Part shown: positions 7,808 through 16,315 of the stretch, piece after piece
Layout: every line of letters starts with the position of its first letter
How positions within the stretch are numbered: position 1 is the stretch's first letter
Assembly: GCA_017829005.1 (NCBI GenBank)
Contig: JAGAJF010000147.1
Location: forward strand, 1 to 55,202
Reading direction: 5' to 3'
Length of the DNA: 55,202 bases
Source of the DNA: Oscillospiraceae bacterium
Lineage (GTDB): Bacteria > Bacillota > Clostridia > Oscillospirales > Ruminococcaceae
Made by a program: the position numbers and the translations under genes
Notes under the pieces: generated by a model
Database searches by the model: none
What the model saw: the letters and a program-made list of their open reading frames with translations, nothing else
What the model was told of the DNA's origin: nothing

Positions 7808-9886
7808 TTATTTTTCCTTTTTGATAGCTACCTCATAGCCGCAGCCCTCTTTAAGGCAGAACATTTTTCCGCCCTTCTTGAAAAGGGTAGTGCCGTCATT
7901 GCACTTGGGGCATTTGTCGGAAACAGGAGTGTCCCAGGTCATAAATGAGCAGTTGGGATTATCCTCGCAGCCGAAATATTTCTTGCCCTTTTTGGATTTT
8001 TTCGCCAGTATCTTCTTGCCGCAGAGGGGGCATATGCCGCCTGTGGGCTTGATTATCTTCTTGGTGTTGGTACACTCGGGGAAGCCTGTGCAGGCAAGAA
8101 ATCTTCCAAATCTGCCAATCTTGATGACCATAGGCTTACCGCATACCTCGCATACCTCGTCGGTCTCCTCGTCGGGGACCTTGACTCTCTTGCCCTCCAT
8201 AGAGGTCTCCGCCTTGGTGAGGGTGTCGGAGAAATCGCCGTAGAAATCCTTGAGAGTTCCTACCCAGTCCTTTTCGCCTATTTCAATTTTATCGAGACTG
8301 CTTTCCATCTGGGCGGTGAATTTTGTGTCAACTATCTGCTTGAAATGTGCTTTCAGCAGGTCGGTGGTCACTTCGCCAAGACCCGTTGGCTTGAGCTGCT
8401 TGCCGTCCCTTTCAACGTAGAAACGGTTTATTATTGTGGAAATGGTGGAGGCGTATGTGGAAGGTCTGCCAATGCCGTTTTCTTCCATCGCTTTGATGAA
8501 TGAGCCTTCGGTGTAGCGTGCGGGGGGCTGGGTGAAATGCTGCTTGCCCTCAATATTTTTGAGCTTCAGCACATCTCCCGTATTTATCTCGGGGAGGACC
8601 TTGTTTTCCTCGTCGTCCTTTGACTCCTCGTAAAGCACCGTAAATCCGTCAAATTTAACGGAATATCCCGTTGCCTTGAATGCACAGCCGTTTGCGTCGA
8701 TGTCAACGGAAACTGTGTCCATAAGAGCATTTGCCATCTGGCTTGCGATAAATCTCTCCCAGATGAGCTTGTAGAGCTTGTACTGCTCGGGTGTAAGGCT
8801 GTCCTTCACTCTTTCGGGGGTAAGCTCGGGGGTAGAGGGGCGGATAGCTTCGTGAGCGTCCTGTGCGCCTGCCTTTGTCTTGTAGACCTTGGGGGAGGCG
8901 GGAAGGTAGGTCTTTCCGTACTTTTCCTCGATATATTTATATGCTGATGCCCTTGCTTCATCGGAAACTCTCAGGCTGTCCGTTCTCATATATGTGATAA
9001 GACCCACAGCGCCCATTCCCTCGATCTCAACGCCCTCGTAAAGCTGCTGTGCGGCTCTCATAGTTTTTGATGTCTGGAAGCCAAGCTTCTTTGAAGCTTC
9101 CTGCTGCATTGTAGATGTGGTGAAAGGAGCAGCGGGGGATTTCCGTCTCACGGATTTTTTAACGCCCGTTACATTAAACTGTGCGCCCTCAAGTCTTTTA
9201 AGAACTGCATTTGTCTCGCTTTCGGAATGAAGTTCGGTCTTTGCGCCGTCTATTCCCACGAACGATGCGTCAAACTGCTTCTTGGAGGAGGGGGCGGTCA
9301 TTTTGGCTTCTATTGACCAGTATTCCTCGGGCTTGAATGCGTTTATCTCCTTTTCCCTGTCAACGATCATTTTGACAGCAGCAGACTGAACTCGTCCTGC
9401 TGAAAGACCTCTCCTCACCTTTTTCCAGAGAAAGGGAGAAAGCTTATAACCCACAATTCTGTCGAGTATTCGGCGTGCCTGCTGGGCATTTACCAGATCG
9501 AGATCAATGGAACGGGGATGAGCCATACCGTTCTGCACGCCTGTTTTGGTGATCTCATTGAAGGTAACTCTCACGGGTGCGTCCATGGGAATGTCAAGAA
9601 GCTGTGCTAAGTGCCATGATATTGCCTCTCCCTCACGGTCGGGGTCTCCTGCAAGATAGACCTTATCTGCTTTTTTGGCAGCCTTTTTCAGCGAGGCGAT
9701 GACCTCCTCCTTGTCCTTCATCGGAACGTAAACAGGTTCAAAATCGTTCTCTATATCTACGCCCAGCTTGGACTTCGGCAGGTCTCTCACATGACCCATT
9801 GAGGCTGCCACCTCGAAGCCCTGACCTAAATATTTCTGAACGGTTTTCGCTTTTGAGGGCGACTCCACGATTACGAGATTTGACAT
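7808..9886 (-). CDS. topA: DNA topoisomerase I
   Basis: Type IA topoisomerase of 692 residues that relaxes negative supercoils. The Toprim domain opens the protein (VIVESPSKAKT; acidic triad GDPDREGEA near residues 80-90). The catalytic tyrosine is in GLITYMRTDS near residue 300, and the C-terminus carries three four-Cys zinc ribbons (CEVC, CPLC and CPKC followed by paired cysteines). GGAAAGGA precedes the ATG. A 78-base gap separates it from dprA and contains two small hairpins but no convincing promoter or terminator. Confidence 0.97.
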   Translation of the reverse strand: MSNLVIVESPSKAKTVQKYLGQGFEVAASMGHVRDLPKSKLGVDIENDFEPVYVPMKDKEEVIASLKKAAKKADKVYLAGDPDREGEAISWHLAQLLDIPMDAPVRVTFNEITKTGVQNGMAHPRSIDLDLVNAQQARRILDRIVGYKLSPFLWKKVRRGLSAGRVQSAAVKMIVDREKEINAFKPEEYWSIEAKMTAPSSKKQFDASFVGIDGAKTELHSESETNAVLKRLEGAQFNVTGVKKSVRRKSPAAPFTTSTMQQEASKKLGFQTSKTMRAAQQLYEGVEIEGMGAVGLITYMRTDSLRVSDEARASAYKYIEEKYGKTYLPASPKVYKTKAGAQDAHEAIRPSTPELTPERVKDSLTPEQYKLYKLIWERFIASQMANALMDTVSVDIDANGCAFKATGYSVKFDGFTVLYEESKDDEENKVLPEINTGDVLKLKNIEGKQHFTQPPARYTEGSFIKAMEENGIGRPSTYASTISTIINRFYVERDGKQLKPTGLGEVTTDLLKAHFKQIVDTKFTAQMESSLDKIEIGEKDWVGTLKDFYGDFSDTLTKAETSMEGKRVKVPDEETDEVCEVCGKPMVIKIGRFGRFLACTGFPECTNTKKIIKPTGGICPLCGKKILAKKSKKGKKYFGCEDNPNCSFMTWDTPVSDKCPKCNDGTTLFKKGGKMFCLKEGCGYEVAIKKEK

Positions 9887-9964
9887 ATTATCTTTCCTTT
9901 CCTTTGCTGCGGCTGTTTTCGCAGCGTGTCTTTGTCAGTGCGGCAAAGACGATATATTTTCAAA

Positions 9965-11257
9965 TCAGTCCGAAAGACTGTAATTTCCGCTTTGGGACTG
10001 AATGTTACCCATTATTTCAAGCTCTGTGAGAGCTGTAAGTATTTCATCTATATCTGTGTCAAGCTCGGCAGAAAGCTCGTCCGCTCTCATAGAAGAGCTT
10101 TCCGAAAGCTTTGATATGATCTTTCTCTGAACAGGGTCGGAGAAGCTTTCAAGCTCCTCTGCACTTACCTGACGAGGCTGTTTTTCGGTGATCGGCTTTT
10201 GCTCAGGCTCGGAATTGTTCTCCGCCTTTTTCTTAGGACTTTTATTTGCGGTCGGCTTCTTTTTTTCACGTTCCCGTTCAGCCTCGGCTGCCTTGTCGGC
10301 AATTTCCTTTATTTTTGCAAGCTGAGCTGAGGTGTTTTCGTTTGCGACTATTATATGCGATGTGTTTACGCAGTATTCTCCGTAAATGTCTCCGGCGCCC
10401 ATCAGGGGAATTGCTCCCTCTCTGATAAGGGAAACGTTGCCCCTGTATCTGCTGTCGAAGAGGTCACAGGGCGGGACGGCGAATACGGGCTTGCCCTGGC
10501 TTACGGCATGGGCGGCGCTGTTGAGAGATCCGCTCTGCACTCCTGCTTCAATGACCGCAACTCCCATAGACAGTCCCGCAAGTATGCGGTTTCTTTGGAG
10601 AAAATTTCCGGGATAGGGTTGGGTGCCGGGGAGAAATTCTGAGATCATTGCTCCGTTTTCCTCGATTATTTCACGGTAGGGAATATTGTTTTTCGGGTAT
10701 GGATAATCAAGTCCCGAACCTATTACCGCAAATGTCATGCCGCCGCTTTTTATGCATTCAAGGTGGGCGCAGATGTCGATGCCCTCCGCAAAGCCGCTTA
10801 TTATGTCAAAGCCATGTTTTGCAAGGGTATGTACGATTGCGGCGGCGGTTTTTCTGCTGTAATCCGAGGGCTTTCTCGTTCCCACCACGCCGATGTTCAG
10901 CCTGTCGTTTATGCCCGAAATGTCGCCCTTGTAAAAAAGCACCGTGGGGGGATTGTAAATTTCCCTGAGCCTTGAGGGGAAAGCTTCCTCGTCAGCTGTA
11001 ACTATCTTTATATTCTGCTTTTCGCAAAGCTCCATAACTCTTTCGGCAGAGGAAAGTGTGATACTGTCGGCTCCGCGAACAGTTTCAGCGGGGAGACCGT
11101 TTCTTACGGTTTCGTCCTGGGTTACGGCGGCGTAAAGGCTTTCGGCATTCCCGAAGCGTTCATACAGCTCGGAAAGGGTTTTTGAAGCCGCGCCGAATGC
11201 AATGACCGCCCAGAGCCTGTAAAGTCTGCGGTAATATGCTCCGTCGTCCATGTTCAT
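9965..11257 (-). CDS. dprA: DNA-processing protein DprA
   Basis: Loads RecA on single-stranded DNA during natural transformation. About 430 residues. There is an N-terminal helical domain, then the Rossmann-like core with VVGTRKPSDYSR, ISGFAEGID and the GSGLDYPYPKNN loop. A charged linker rich in Lys and Glu (near residues 320-365) follows, then a winged-helix C-terminus (SSSMRADELSAELD). I use the ATG at 11257, which overlaps the upstream methylase stop as ATGA and has AAGGAGG in front; an 11-codon longer frame exists but lacks that ribosome site. Dedicated competence genes are not visible in this window. Confidence 0.93.
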   Translation of the reverse strand: MNMDDGAYYRRLYRLWAVIAFGAASKTLSELYERFGNAESLYAAVTQDETVRNGLPAETVRGADSITLSSAERVMELCEKQNIKIVTADEEAFPSRLREIYNPPTVLFYKGDISGINDRLNIGVVGTRKPSDYSRKTAAAIVHTLAKHGFDIISGFAEGIDICAHLECIKSGGMTFAVIGSGLDYPYPKNNIPYREIIEENGAMISEFLPGTQPYPGNFLQRNRILAGLSMGVAVIEAGVQSGSLNSAAHAVSQGKPVFAVPPCDLFDSRYRGNVSLIREGAIPLMGAGDIYGEYCVNTSHIIVANENTSAQLAKIKEIADKAAEAEREREKKKPTANKSPKKKAENNSEPEQKPITEKQPRQVSAEELESFSDPVQRKIISKLSESSSMRADELSAELDTDIDEILTALTELEIMGNIQSQSGNYSLSD

Positions 11258-12075
11258 TGCCTTCCCTCCTTGCCCTTGGAAAGCTCCCACATAATTATCC
11301 CTGCTGCCATGGCGGCATTGAGGGAATTGATGGTTCCGTGCATTTTTATGGTGAGCATAACGTCTGCAAGAGCGGCATCTTGTTCGGATAAGCCGTTTCC
11401 TTCGTTGCCTATCATGACCGCTCCGCCCTCCGAGAAATCGCAGTCTGTAAGGGACGTTGCGCTGTCCGAGATAACGGCGGCATAAACGGGTATGCCCCGA
11501 AGCTTCATTTCGCTCACCGCATTTTGTATATCGTCCGAAATGACAGGAACTCTCATAATGCTGCCCATTGCTGAGCGGACGGTCTTGGGATTGTAAATGT
11601 CACAGCAGGAGCAGAGGATTACGCAGTCGATACCGCAGGCATCGGCAGTTCTGAGCATTGTGCCCATATTTCCGGGGTCCTGGATATTGTCGAGTATCAG
11701 CACCCTGCTGCCCCTATTTATTTTGCCGTATATTTCCGATTTTTGAGCAGCGGGCATTGAGCAGACCGCAAATATTCCCTGGGGCATTTTGGTTTCGGAA
11801 AGCTCTCTTGACAGCTCCTCGGAGATGATATTAAATATTTTCGGGGGATATTTTTTTATAAGAAGCTCCAGAGCTTCGCCGTATTTTTCCATTGCGCTTT
11901 CGGTGAAAAAAACACTGTGCAGCTCTATAGCCTCGGCGGCGGCGTCGGAAACCAGCCTTGCCCCCTCGATGGTGAATTTATTTTCTTTTCGTCTTGCTTT
12001 TTTGTCATCGCTAAGCTTTCGGTAAAGCTTTATTTTTTCGTTATCGGCGGAAAATATGCGGTTATATTCGGTCAT
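11254..12075 (-). CDS. SpoU/TrmH-family RNA 2'-O-methyltransferase
   Basis: Predicted SPOUT-fold rRNA or tRNA ribose methyltransferase of 273 residues. It has an N-terminal L30e-like substrate domain (KARRKENKFTIEGARLV near residues 25-41) and a C-terminal knot with three family motifs: DNIQDPGNMGTMLRTADA, GNEGNGLS and the INSLNAAMAAGI block. The exact nucleotide modified cannot be assigned. It follows the rplT terminator by 23 bases and overlaps dprA by 4 bases. Confidence 0.88.
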   Translation of the reverse strand: MTEYNRIFSADNEKIKLYRKLSDDKKARRKENKFTIEGARLVSDAAAEAIELHSVFFTESAMEKYGEALELLIKKYPPKIFNIISEELSRELSETKMPQGIFAVCSMPAAQKSEIYGKINRGSRVLILDNIQDPGNMGTMLRTADACGIDCVILCSCCDIYNPKTVRSAMGSIMRVPVISDDIQNAVSEMKLRGIPVYAAVISDSATSLTDCDFSEGGAVMIGNEGNGLSEQDAALADVMLTIKMHGTINSLNAAMAAGIIMWELSKGKEGRQ

Positions 12076-12098
12076 TGCACCTTGCAGCCTCCATATTC

Positions 12099-12140
12099 AA
12101 AAAAGCTGTACCACATCGGACAACGCCTTTGTGATACAGC
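12099..12140 (-). terminator. Rho-independent terminator of infC-rpmI-rplT
   Basis: On the minus strand an 11-bp stem (GCTGTATCACA paired with TGTGGTACAGC, one G-U pair) around a 14-base loop is followed directly by six T. Confidence 0.85.
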
Positions 12141-12154
12141 CTGTTTGCCTTAAA

Positions 12155-12508
12155 TTAAAGAGCAGCCTTAGCCTTTTCAGTAAGTGCTGTAAAACCTGCT
12201 GCGTCGCTGATTGCGATCTCGGAGAGCATCTTTCTGTTGAGAGTGATGCCTGCCTTCTTGAGACCGTTCATAAATGTAGAATAGTTCATTCCGTTCATCT
12301 TGCAGGCAGCGGAAATTCTTGTGATCCAGAGCTTTCTGAAATCACGCTTCTTGAGACGTCTGCCGATATATGCATAGTTGCCGGATTTCATTACGGCTTC
12401 CTTAGCCATCTTGAAATGCTTGCTCTTTGCGCCCCAGTAACCCTTGGCAAGCTTTAATGTTTTATTTCTTCTCTTGCGAGTAGCCATTGCTCCCTTAACA
12501 CGAGCCAT
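12155..12508 (-). CDS. rplT: 50S ribosomal protein L20
   Basis: Large-subunit assembly protein of 117 residues, full length, very basic at the N-terminus. The conserved segments [30 protein letters not shown] and NRKMLSEIA are all present. It is the last gene of the infC operon, before a strong terminator. In Bacillota L20 often represses its own operon by binding the infC leader (family knowledge), and the long leader here would fit that. Confidence 0.98.
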   Translation of the reverse strand: MARVKGAMATRKRRNKTLKLAKGYWGAKSKHFKMAKEAVMKSGNYAYIGRRLKKRDFRKLWITRISAACKMNGMNYSTFMNGLKKAGITLNRKMLSEIAISDAAGFTALTEKAKAAL

Positions 12509-12564
12509 AGTATTTTACCTCCAAATGTATTATTGTTCAGTTCTTGAAATACGAGCCTTACCGA

Positions 12565-12762
12565 TTACTTGTAGGGCATAAGCTCTCTGAGTGTAGCTGC
12601 ATTAGCTGAACCTGCTACGCCCATGTTACGAGCAATTCTCTTGCGCTTGTGATCCTTCTGAGTGAGTCTGTGTCTCTTGTTGGTCTTCTGATACTTTACG
12701 AGACCGGTCTTTGTGAGCTTGAAACGCTTCTTAGCTCCGGAATGAGTCTTCTGCTTTGGCAT
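12565..12762 (-). CDS. rpmI: 50S ribosomal protein L35
   Basis: Basic 65-residue ribosomal protein, full length. It starts [15 protein letters not shown], the hallmark N-terminus, and ends LRELMPYK. It lies between infC and rplT in the universal order. Confidence 0.98.
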   Translation of the reverse strand: MPKQKTHSGAKKRFKLTKTGLVKYQKTNKRHRLTQKDHKRKRIARNMGVAGSANAATLRELMPYK

Positions 12763-12806
12763 AGAAATATCCTCCCTTTATTTTTACAGTTATTTTGAAA
12801 AATCGG

Positions 12807-13304
12807 TTATTTTGAAGCCTTGGGGGATACGAACATAACAAGTGCTCTTCCCTCCATTTTTGCGGGCTTTTCAACTACTCCGACTTCGGCGCAGGCTTCC
12901 TTGAACTTTTCAAGAAGCTCTTCGCCAAGCTGAGGATGAGCGATGGCACGCTTACGGAAACGAACGGAAACCTTTATCTTATCTCCGCCCTTGAGGAACT
13001 TGACAGCCTGAGCTGCTTTTGTTTCGAAATCGTGAGTGTCGATGGTTGAGAACATTCTGATCTCCTTTATCTCGACAACCTTCTGATTTTTTCTTGCTTC
13101 CTTTTCACGCTTTGCCTGTTCAAACAAATACTTTCCGTAGTCCATGATCTTGCACACGGGCGGAACAGCCTGCGGTGCGATCTTTACAAGATCGAGATCC
13201 TTTTCTGCTGCGAGCTTTTGTGCGTCCCTTGCGGACATAAGACCCAGCTGTGCGCCGTCGGGACCTATTACTCTGATCTCCTTATCACGGATTTCTTCAT
13301 TGAT
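12807..13304 (-). CDS. infC: Translation initiation factor IF-3, probable AUC start
   Basis: IF-3 binds the 30S subunit and enforces start-codon choice. Both halves are present: an N-terminal domain (RVIGPDGAQLGLMSARDA), a Lys-rich linker (AKREKEARKNQKVVEIKEIRM region) and a C-terminal domain ending MEGRALVMFVSPK. No ATG fits. An upstream TTG at 13349 is in frame but lacks a ribosome site. An AAGGAG at 13311-13316 sits 6 bases before an ATC at 13302-13304, and reading from there gives an N-terminus starting INEEIRDKE, which aligns with typical IF-3 starts. Non-AUG starts (AUU/AUC) are known for infC and support autoregulation, since IF-3 rejects such codons. From this start the protein is about 165 residues; the longer option is 180. 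Confidence 0.9.
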   Translation of the reverse strand: MNEEIRDKEIRVIGPDGAQLGLMSARDAQKLAAEKDLDLVKIAPQAVPPVCKIMDYGKYLFEQAKREKEARKNQKVVEIKEIRMFSTIDTHDFETKAAQAVKFLKGGDKIKVSVRFRKRAIAHPQLGEELLEKFKEACAEVGVVEKPAKMEGRALVMFVSPKASK

Positions 13305-13534
13305 CTGAAGCTCCTTGCTATCCTTGTTAGCTATGGCGAGCACCCCCAAATAATCAAATTAACTATAAATGAATGTGAAATAAAAAAACGGCAGAACCAA
13401 AGCTCCGCCGTATAATTTTTTCGGATTTTCCGCACATACACATATGGATACTGCGGACTTATCAAAAAAATTATTGACCACTGCGTGCCTTTGCAGCAGG
13501 GTGAGAGCGGAAAGCTCTGCTTTATTTTTCGTAC
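13305..13534 (-). ncRNA. infC operon 5' leader, candidate L20-type ribosomal protein leader
   Basis: About 230 bases of leader run between the consensus promoter and infC. On the RNA strand it contains GAGC/GCTC and CTGC/GCAG hairpins, a TCCGCA/TGCGGA hairpin, and near the gene a terminator-like hairpin at 13382-13411. Position, length and the internal terminator match leaders through which L20 controls this operon in Bacillota. I did not verify the specific L20-binding fold, so the ligand is inferred. Confidence 0.6.
13382..13411 (-). terminator. Attenuator hairpin in the infC leader
   Basis: On the minus strand ACGGCGGAGC and GTTCTGCCGT form a stem of about 9 bp with two G-U pairs and a short loop, followed by seven T. 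It lies about 78 bases upstream of the proposed infC start and downstream of the promoter, so it would end transcription before the operon unless an alternative fold forms. Confidence 0.7.
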
Positions 13535-13540
13535 TCAAGT

Positions 13541-13569
13541 ATTATATCATGTAAATGCAGTTATGTCAA
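13541..13569 (-). promoter_or_regulatory. Consensus sigma-A promoter of infC operon
   Basis: On the minus strand perfect TTGACA, 17-base spacer, perfect TATAAT, with a TG one base before the -10 (extended -10). It is among the strongest promoters in the window. Confidence 0.85.
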
Positions 13570-13652
13570 TAGGAAAATTAAAAAATGTATAAATTCACAA
13601 ATATCGTGACTTAAAAAGGCTGATTTGTGTTAATGTGCAATAAATATGCATA

Positions 13653-13696
13653 TACAAATTTAAAGTGCAGAATGAGAGGAGTTCATTCTGCACTTT
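13653..13696 (-). terminator. Terminator of the secreted beta-sandwich protein gene
   Basis: A perfect 14-bp inverted repeat (AAAGTGCAGAATGA and its complement) with a 7-base loop lies 19 bases past the stop codon and is followed on the minus strand by a short AT-rich tail (TTTAAATTT region). Confidence 0.75.
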
Positions 13697-13715
13697 ATGA
13701 GACAATATATGTGGA

Positions 13716-14573
13716 TTACTTTCTGCGGCTGATAACAGCAAGTCCTGCTGCACATACAGCTATTGCTGCAACAGAAGCGGCTGCTGTGTTTCCTGTCTTG
13801 GAGGATGATGTGTTTCCGTCGGAAGCAGGTGTTTCGGCAGCTACCTCAGCAGGTGCTTCCTCAGCGGGAGTCTCTGCGGGTGTTTCTTCAGCGGGAGTCT
13901 CTGCAGGTGCTTCTTCAGCGGGAGTCTCAGCAGGTGCTTCTTCAACTGCTTCCTCAGCAGGAGCAGCAGAGATCATAAGGGGCATTTCGTTGCCGTCTGC
14001 GTCGAGAATTCTGATATTGTCAACGTACATATAGTAAGGTACTTCGGTACCCCATCTCATAAGCTGTGCATTAGAGCCTTCGGTGCCGCTTACAAACTTC
14101 TTTGAAGGGAGAAGGAATTTTCTTTCAATTGTCATAGGCTCGGAAACGGGGTTCTCGTATTCGCCGCCCTCAAAATCGGTCTGATCCCATGCAGGAATAT
14201 CGTCTGCGCCTGAAGTTCCTAAGCAGCCGCCTATCCATCCGGGAGCTGTTACGCCGTCCTTAGAGGCAAATGTAATGTCCATATAGATCTTGTCAACATT
14301 GGAGAGGTTTTCGGTACCAACGATATCGTTCATACTGAAAAGGATCTTGGGAAGGAGTGAGCAGTCCTGAACGTCTACCTTGAGCTGCATTGAGCCATTG
14401 AACTCCTCAACGGAAAGAACGGAAAGATCTCCGCCGTCGTCTGTCTTTACGGATACAAAGGAGTAGTTGCCGTCCTCAAAATCAATTGCTTCTGCATATG
14501 CGCTTGCAGCTATTGCTGTGAGAGCAGTGGCGGATAAGCATAATGCCGCACCTGTTCTAAATGCTTTTTTCAT
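13716..14573 (-). CDS. Secreted, C-terminally anchored beta-sandwich (CBM-like) surface protein
   Basis: 285 residues from the ATG at 14573 (AAAGGTG about 10 bases upstream; an ATG three codons earlier lies too close to it). Order: a signal peptide ending near SAYAEA; a domain of about 180 residues rich in aromatic and acidic residues that ends YMYVDNIRILDADG, a typical last strand of carbohydrate-binding beta-sandwich modules; a Pro/Glu/Thr/Ala spacer built from repeats of AETPAEE type (near residues 205-245); and a tail SSKTGN, hydrophobic stretch, RRK. That tail resembles a sortase signal but lacks a canonical LPxTG. No catalytic motif is seen. The ligand is unknown; a polysaccharide is the natural guess for a gut or rumen organism. 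Confidence 0.7.
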   Translation of the reverse strand: MKKAFRTGAALCLSATALTAIAASAYAEAIDFEDGNYSFVSVKTDDGGDLSVLSVEEFNGSMQLKVDVQDCSLLPKILFSMNDIVGTENLSNVDKIYMDITFASKDGVTAPGWIGGCLGTSGADDIPAWDQTDFEGGEYENPVSEPMTIERKFLLPSKKFVSGTEGSNAQLMRWGTEVPYYMYVDNIRILDADGNEMPLMISAAPAEEAVEEAPAETPAEEAPAETPAEETPAETPAEEAPAEVAAETPASDGNTSSSKTGNTAAASVAAIAVCAAGLAVISRRK

Positions 14574-14644
14574 AATTATCATTCACCTTTCAATAATAAT
14601 ACGGTTTTTTAAGCCGATCATTAGCATTTTCTGCTATTATTCTT

Positions 14645-14673
14645 ATTATAACAGAATTCTGCATAATAAACAA
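14645..14673 (-). promoter_or_regulatory. Probable promoter of the secreted beta-sandwich protein gene
   Basis: On the minus strand TTGTTT, 17 bases, TATAAT preceded by TGT (extended -10). The leader is about 65 bases. A TTGACT further upstream is too far from the -10 (22 bases). Confidence 0.55.
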
Positions 14674-14777
14674 GTCAATTATTGCGCATTTCTCTGCGAT
14701 TTGTGCTATAATTTATTATATATTTTCATAGAATATTCAAAACTTGCAAATATTATTTGCCCTTTTGTTTATCTCGG

Positions 14778-15203
14778 TCATATCACTCCTCGGGTATAAG
14801 CATCATACAAAGTGATCTCCGTTGCTTTGGCAATTTGGGAAAAAGTCTGTACAGTGCGTATCGGACCCCAAGGGATACCCCACCAGCCGCCGAAAAGCGT
14901 CATAAGGATACAAAGAAGCTTTGTTGCTCCGGATCTGTCCGACGGGACAATGGCGCTTGAACGGCACAGGGTCAGTATGACCACCGAAATACAGCAGGTG
15001 AAGCGTACCACACGGGTCTCTTTTGTGTATGTAAAGCCCATAAATTCACAGCTGCCGCCGTTCATTATTTCCTCTCTGTTATTGTTTAAAAAGTTAAGGA
15101 AATCATCGTTCTGCTTTTTCCATACGATCTGCATTATCGGGAACAATATCCATGAGATGATAACTAAATAATCGGTGATGGTAAAAAAAAATTCTATAAA
15201 CAT
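14778..15203 (-). CDS. Small membrane protein with GGWWGIPWGPI motif, function unknown
   Basis: 141 residues, with hydrophobic segments near residues 2-27, 70-84 and 90-110. The motif GGWWGIPWGPIRT is found in several families of small bacterial membrane proteins of unknown role and is the only recognisable element. GGGGGA lies 6 bases before the ATG. It is the last of three consecutive membrane-protein genes after addA. Confidence 0.6.
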   Translation of the reverse strand: MFIEFFFTITDYLVIISWILFPIMQIVWKKQNDDFLNFLNNNREEIMNGGSCEFMGFTYTKETRVVRFTCCISVVILTLCRSSAIVPSDRSGATKLLCILMTLFGGWWGIPWGPIRTVQTFSQIAKATEITLYDAYTRGVI

Positions 15204-15250
15204 AATTTTCCCCCATTTTTCTGTATTATCTTTATCTGTTTGCTTGTGGG

Positions 15251-15781
15251 TTAAAGCATATCTCCGATGCTATCCGGCTTAACATATCCCTTAGCCTTAT
15301 CGGGAAGCTTTTGTGCTAAAAATCTGTATATTCGTATTATGGGAACATTGCACCTGCTGTTTGTGTCAAGTGAGGAGGCAAGCTCTTCCTCGTTTATCTT
15401 ATCGTTGAAGGAATGCTCCTCGCCGTCACTTGTTTTAATATTCAGAGCAATGCGCTTTGTGCTCATTCGCCCCGCATATTCTGTGTATACCCCGTAGCTT
15501 ATCTCGGTGATGTCACTGAGTGGGATATTTGACTCGTATTTTATGTAGCGAAAGTGTATAGCTCCGTCACAGACGGAAAGATAACCGTTTATAGCGCTGA
15601 AAAATTCTCCCAACCCAAATATCGCAAACAGGCTTATAATTGAAGCGATATGCAGTCCGATCGAGTGGCTTGTTCCTGCTGCAAACATCAGAAGAAAGCA
15701 TACAAACATTCCGCCGAATAATTCGATACAGCGATAGCTCACAGGGTGATGGTTTATTTTTACTTTTATTCTGTCGGTCAT
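15251..15781 (-). CDS. Two-helix membrane protein with PH-like cytoplasmic domain, unknown
   Basis: 176 residues from the ATG at 15781 with AAGGGGG in front; the frame extends 9 codons upstream but that part overlaps the preceding gene's end. Two hydrophobic segments at about residues 20-40 and 45-65 are followed by a soluble part beginning VCDGAIHFRYIKYESNIPLSDITEI. That is a pattern of bacterial PH-like domains (YcxB/PH families). Resemblance to the 5793-6308 protein is in architecture only. Function unknown. Confidence 0.6.
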   Translation of the reverse strand: MTDRIKVKINHHPVSYRCIELFGGMFVCFLLMFAAGTSHSIGLHIASIISLFAIFGLGEFFSAINGYLSVCDGAIHFRYIKYESNIPLSDITEISYGVYTEYAGRMSTKRIALNIKTSDGEEHSFNDKINEEELASSLDTNSRCNVPIIRIYRFLAQKLPDKAKGYVKPDSIGDML

Positions 15782-15807
15782 ATTGTTCCCCCTTTTCAGG
15801 GGCGGCA

Positions 15808-16230
15808 TCAGCTTTCGGAGCTGTCGGAATTAGCCGCATTAAGGCTCTCGTAAGCCTTCTGCTCGAAATAATCGTCAAGCACGTCCTTGGAAATGGAATA
15901 GCCTGCGGAGGTCTTGACGTATTCCTTTATCTCCTTTTTGGTGATAGCCGCCTTTATCTCGTCAACGGTCATATTAAGGTAAGCCGCAGCTTCTGTTTCG
16001 GTGAAATAATTCTTGGGTGCAGTGTTGTTAACGGTAATGTTTGAGGGTGAGGAATAGCTTGACGCAAAGGTCTGAGCCTCAACAGCGGCGGTGAGCTTCT
16101 TCACCGAGCCTGTGACCGAGGCTCCTGCAATAATTATGCTCACTCCGAGAATCAGTGATGACAGGAGCATTCCTGCCGCAGGTGCGGGCTTGGGTGCGGC
16201 TTTTGGGCGTCTTGCGTTATTGTTTTCCAT
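15808..16230 (-). CDS. Membrane-anchored protein with an excisionase-like helix-turn-helix domain
   Basis: 140 residues from the ATG at 16230 (GAAAGGA in front). A basic Pro/Ala-rich N-terminus (RRPKAAPKPAPAAG) is followed by one hydrophobic helix (about residues 21-40), a Ser/Thr/Asn-rich linker and, at about 75-130, a segment reading FTETEAAAYLNMTVDEI then ISKDVLDDYF. That pattern is the excisionase/MerR-type 'helix-turn-helix 17' domain. The positive-inside rule would put the domain outside the cell, which is odd for a DNA-binding fold. It may be a repurposed domain. Function unknown. Confidence 0.6.
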   Translation of the reverse strand: MENNNARRPKAAPKPAPAAGMLLSSLILGVSIIIAGASVTGSVKKLTAAVEAQTFASSYSSPSNITVNNTAPKNYFTETEAAAYLNMTVDEIKAAITKKEIKEYVKTSAGYSISKDVLDDYFEQKAYESLNAANSDSSES

Positions 16231-16315
16231 AGTTTGACCATTCCTTTCAGAGCCGTTGAGACGGCGCAAAGCCGCCGCAGGATCCTTTTATATTATCCGC
16301 ATGGGGAAAAGCGCT

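Noticed and set aside
9887-9964. Gap between topA and dprA considered as a terminator/promoter
   Set aside because: Two small stems (GTCTTTG/CAAAGAC and GCTGCG/CGCAGC) without T-tracts and no -10 element. Probably a spacer in one operon.
13382-13700. Hairpins near 13.4-13.7 kb considered as a CRISPR or repeat array
   Set aside because: They are single inverted repeats with roles as attenuator and terminator; no repeated unit or spacing. No CRISPR array or IS element was seen elsewhere in the window apart from the suspected edge element.
13627-14034. Plus-strand ORF with SAGVSAGASS repeats, looking like a repetitive surface protein
   Set aside because: It is the antisense of the AETPAEE repeat spacer of the minus-strand secreted protein. 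It has no ribosome site and no signal peptide.
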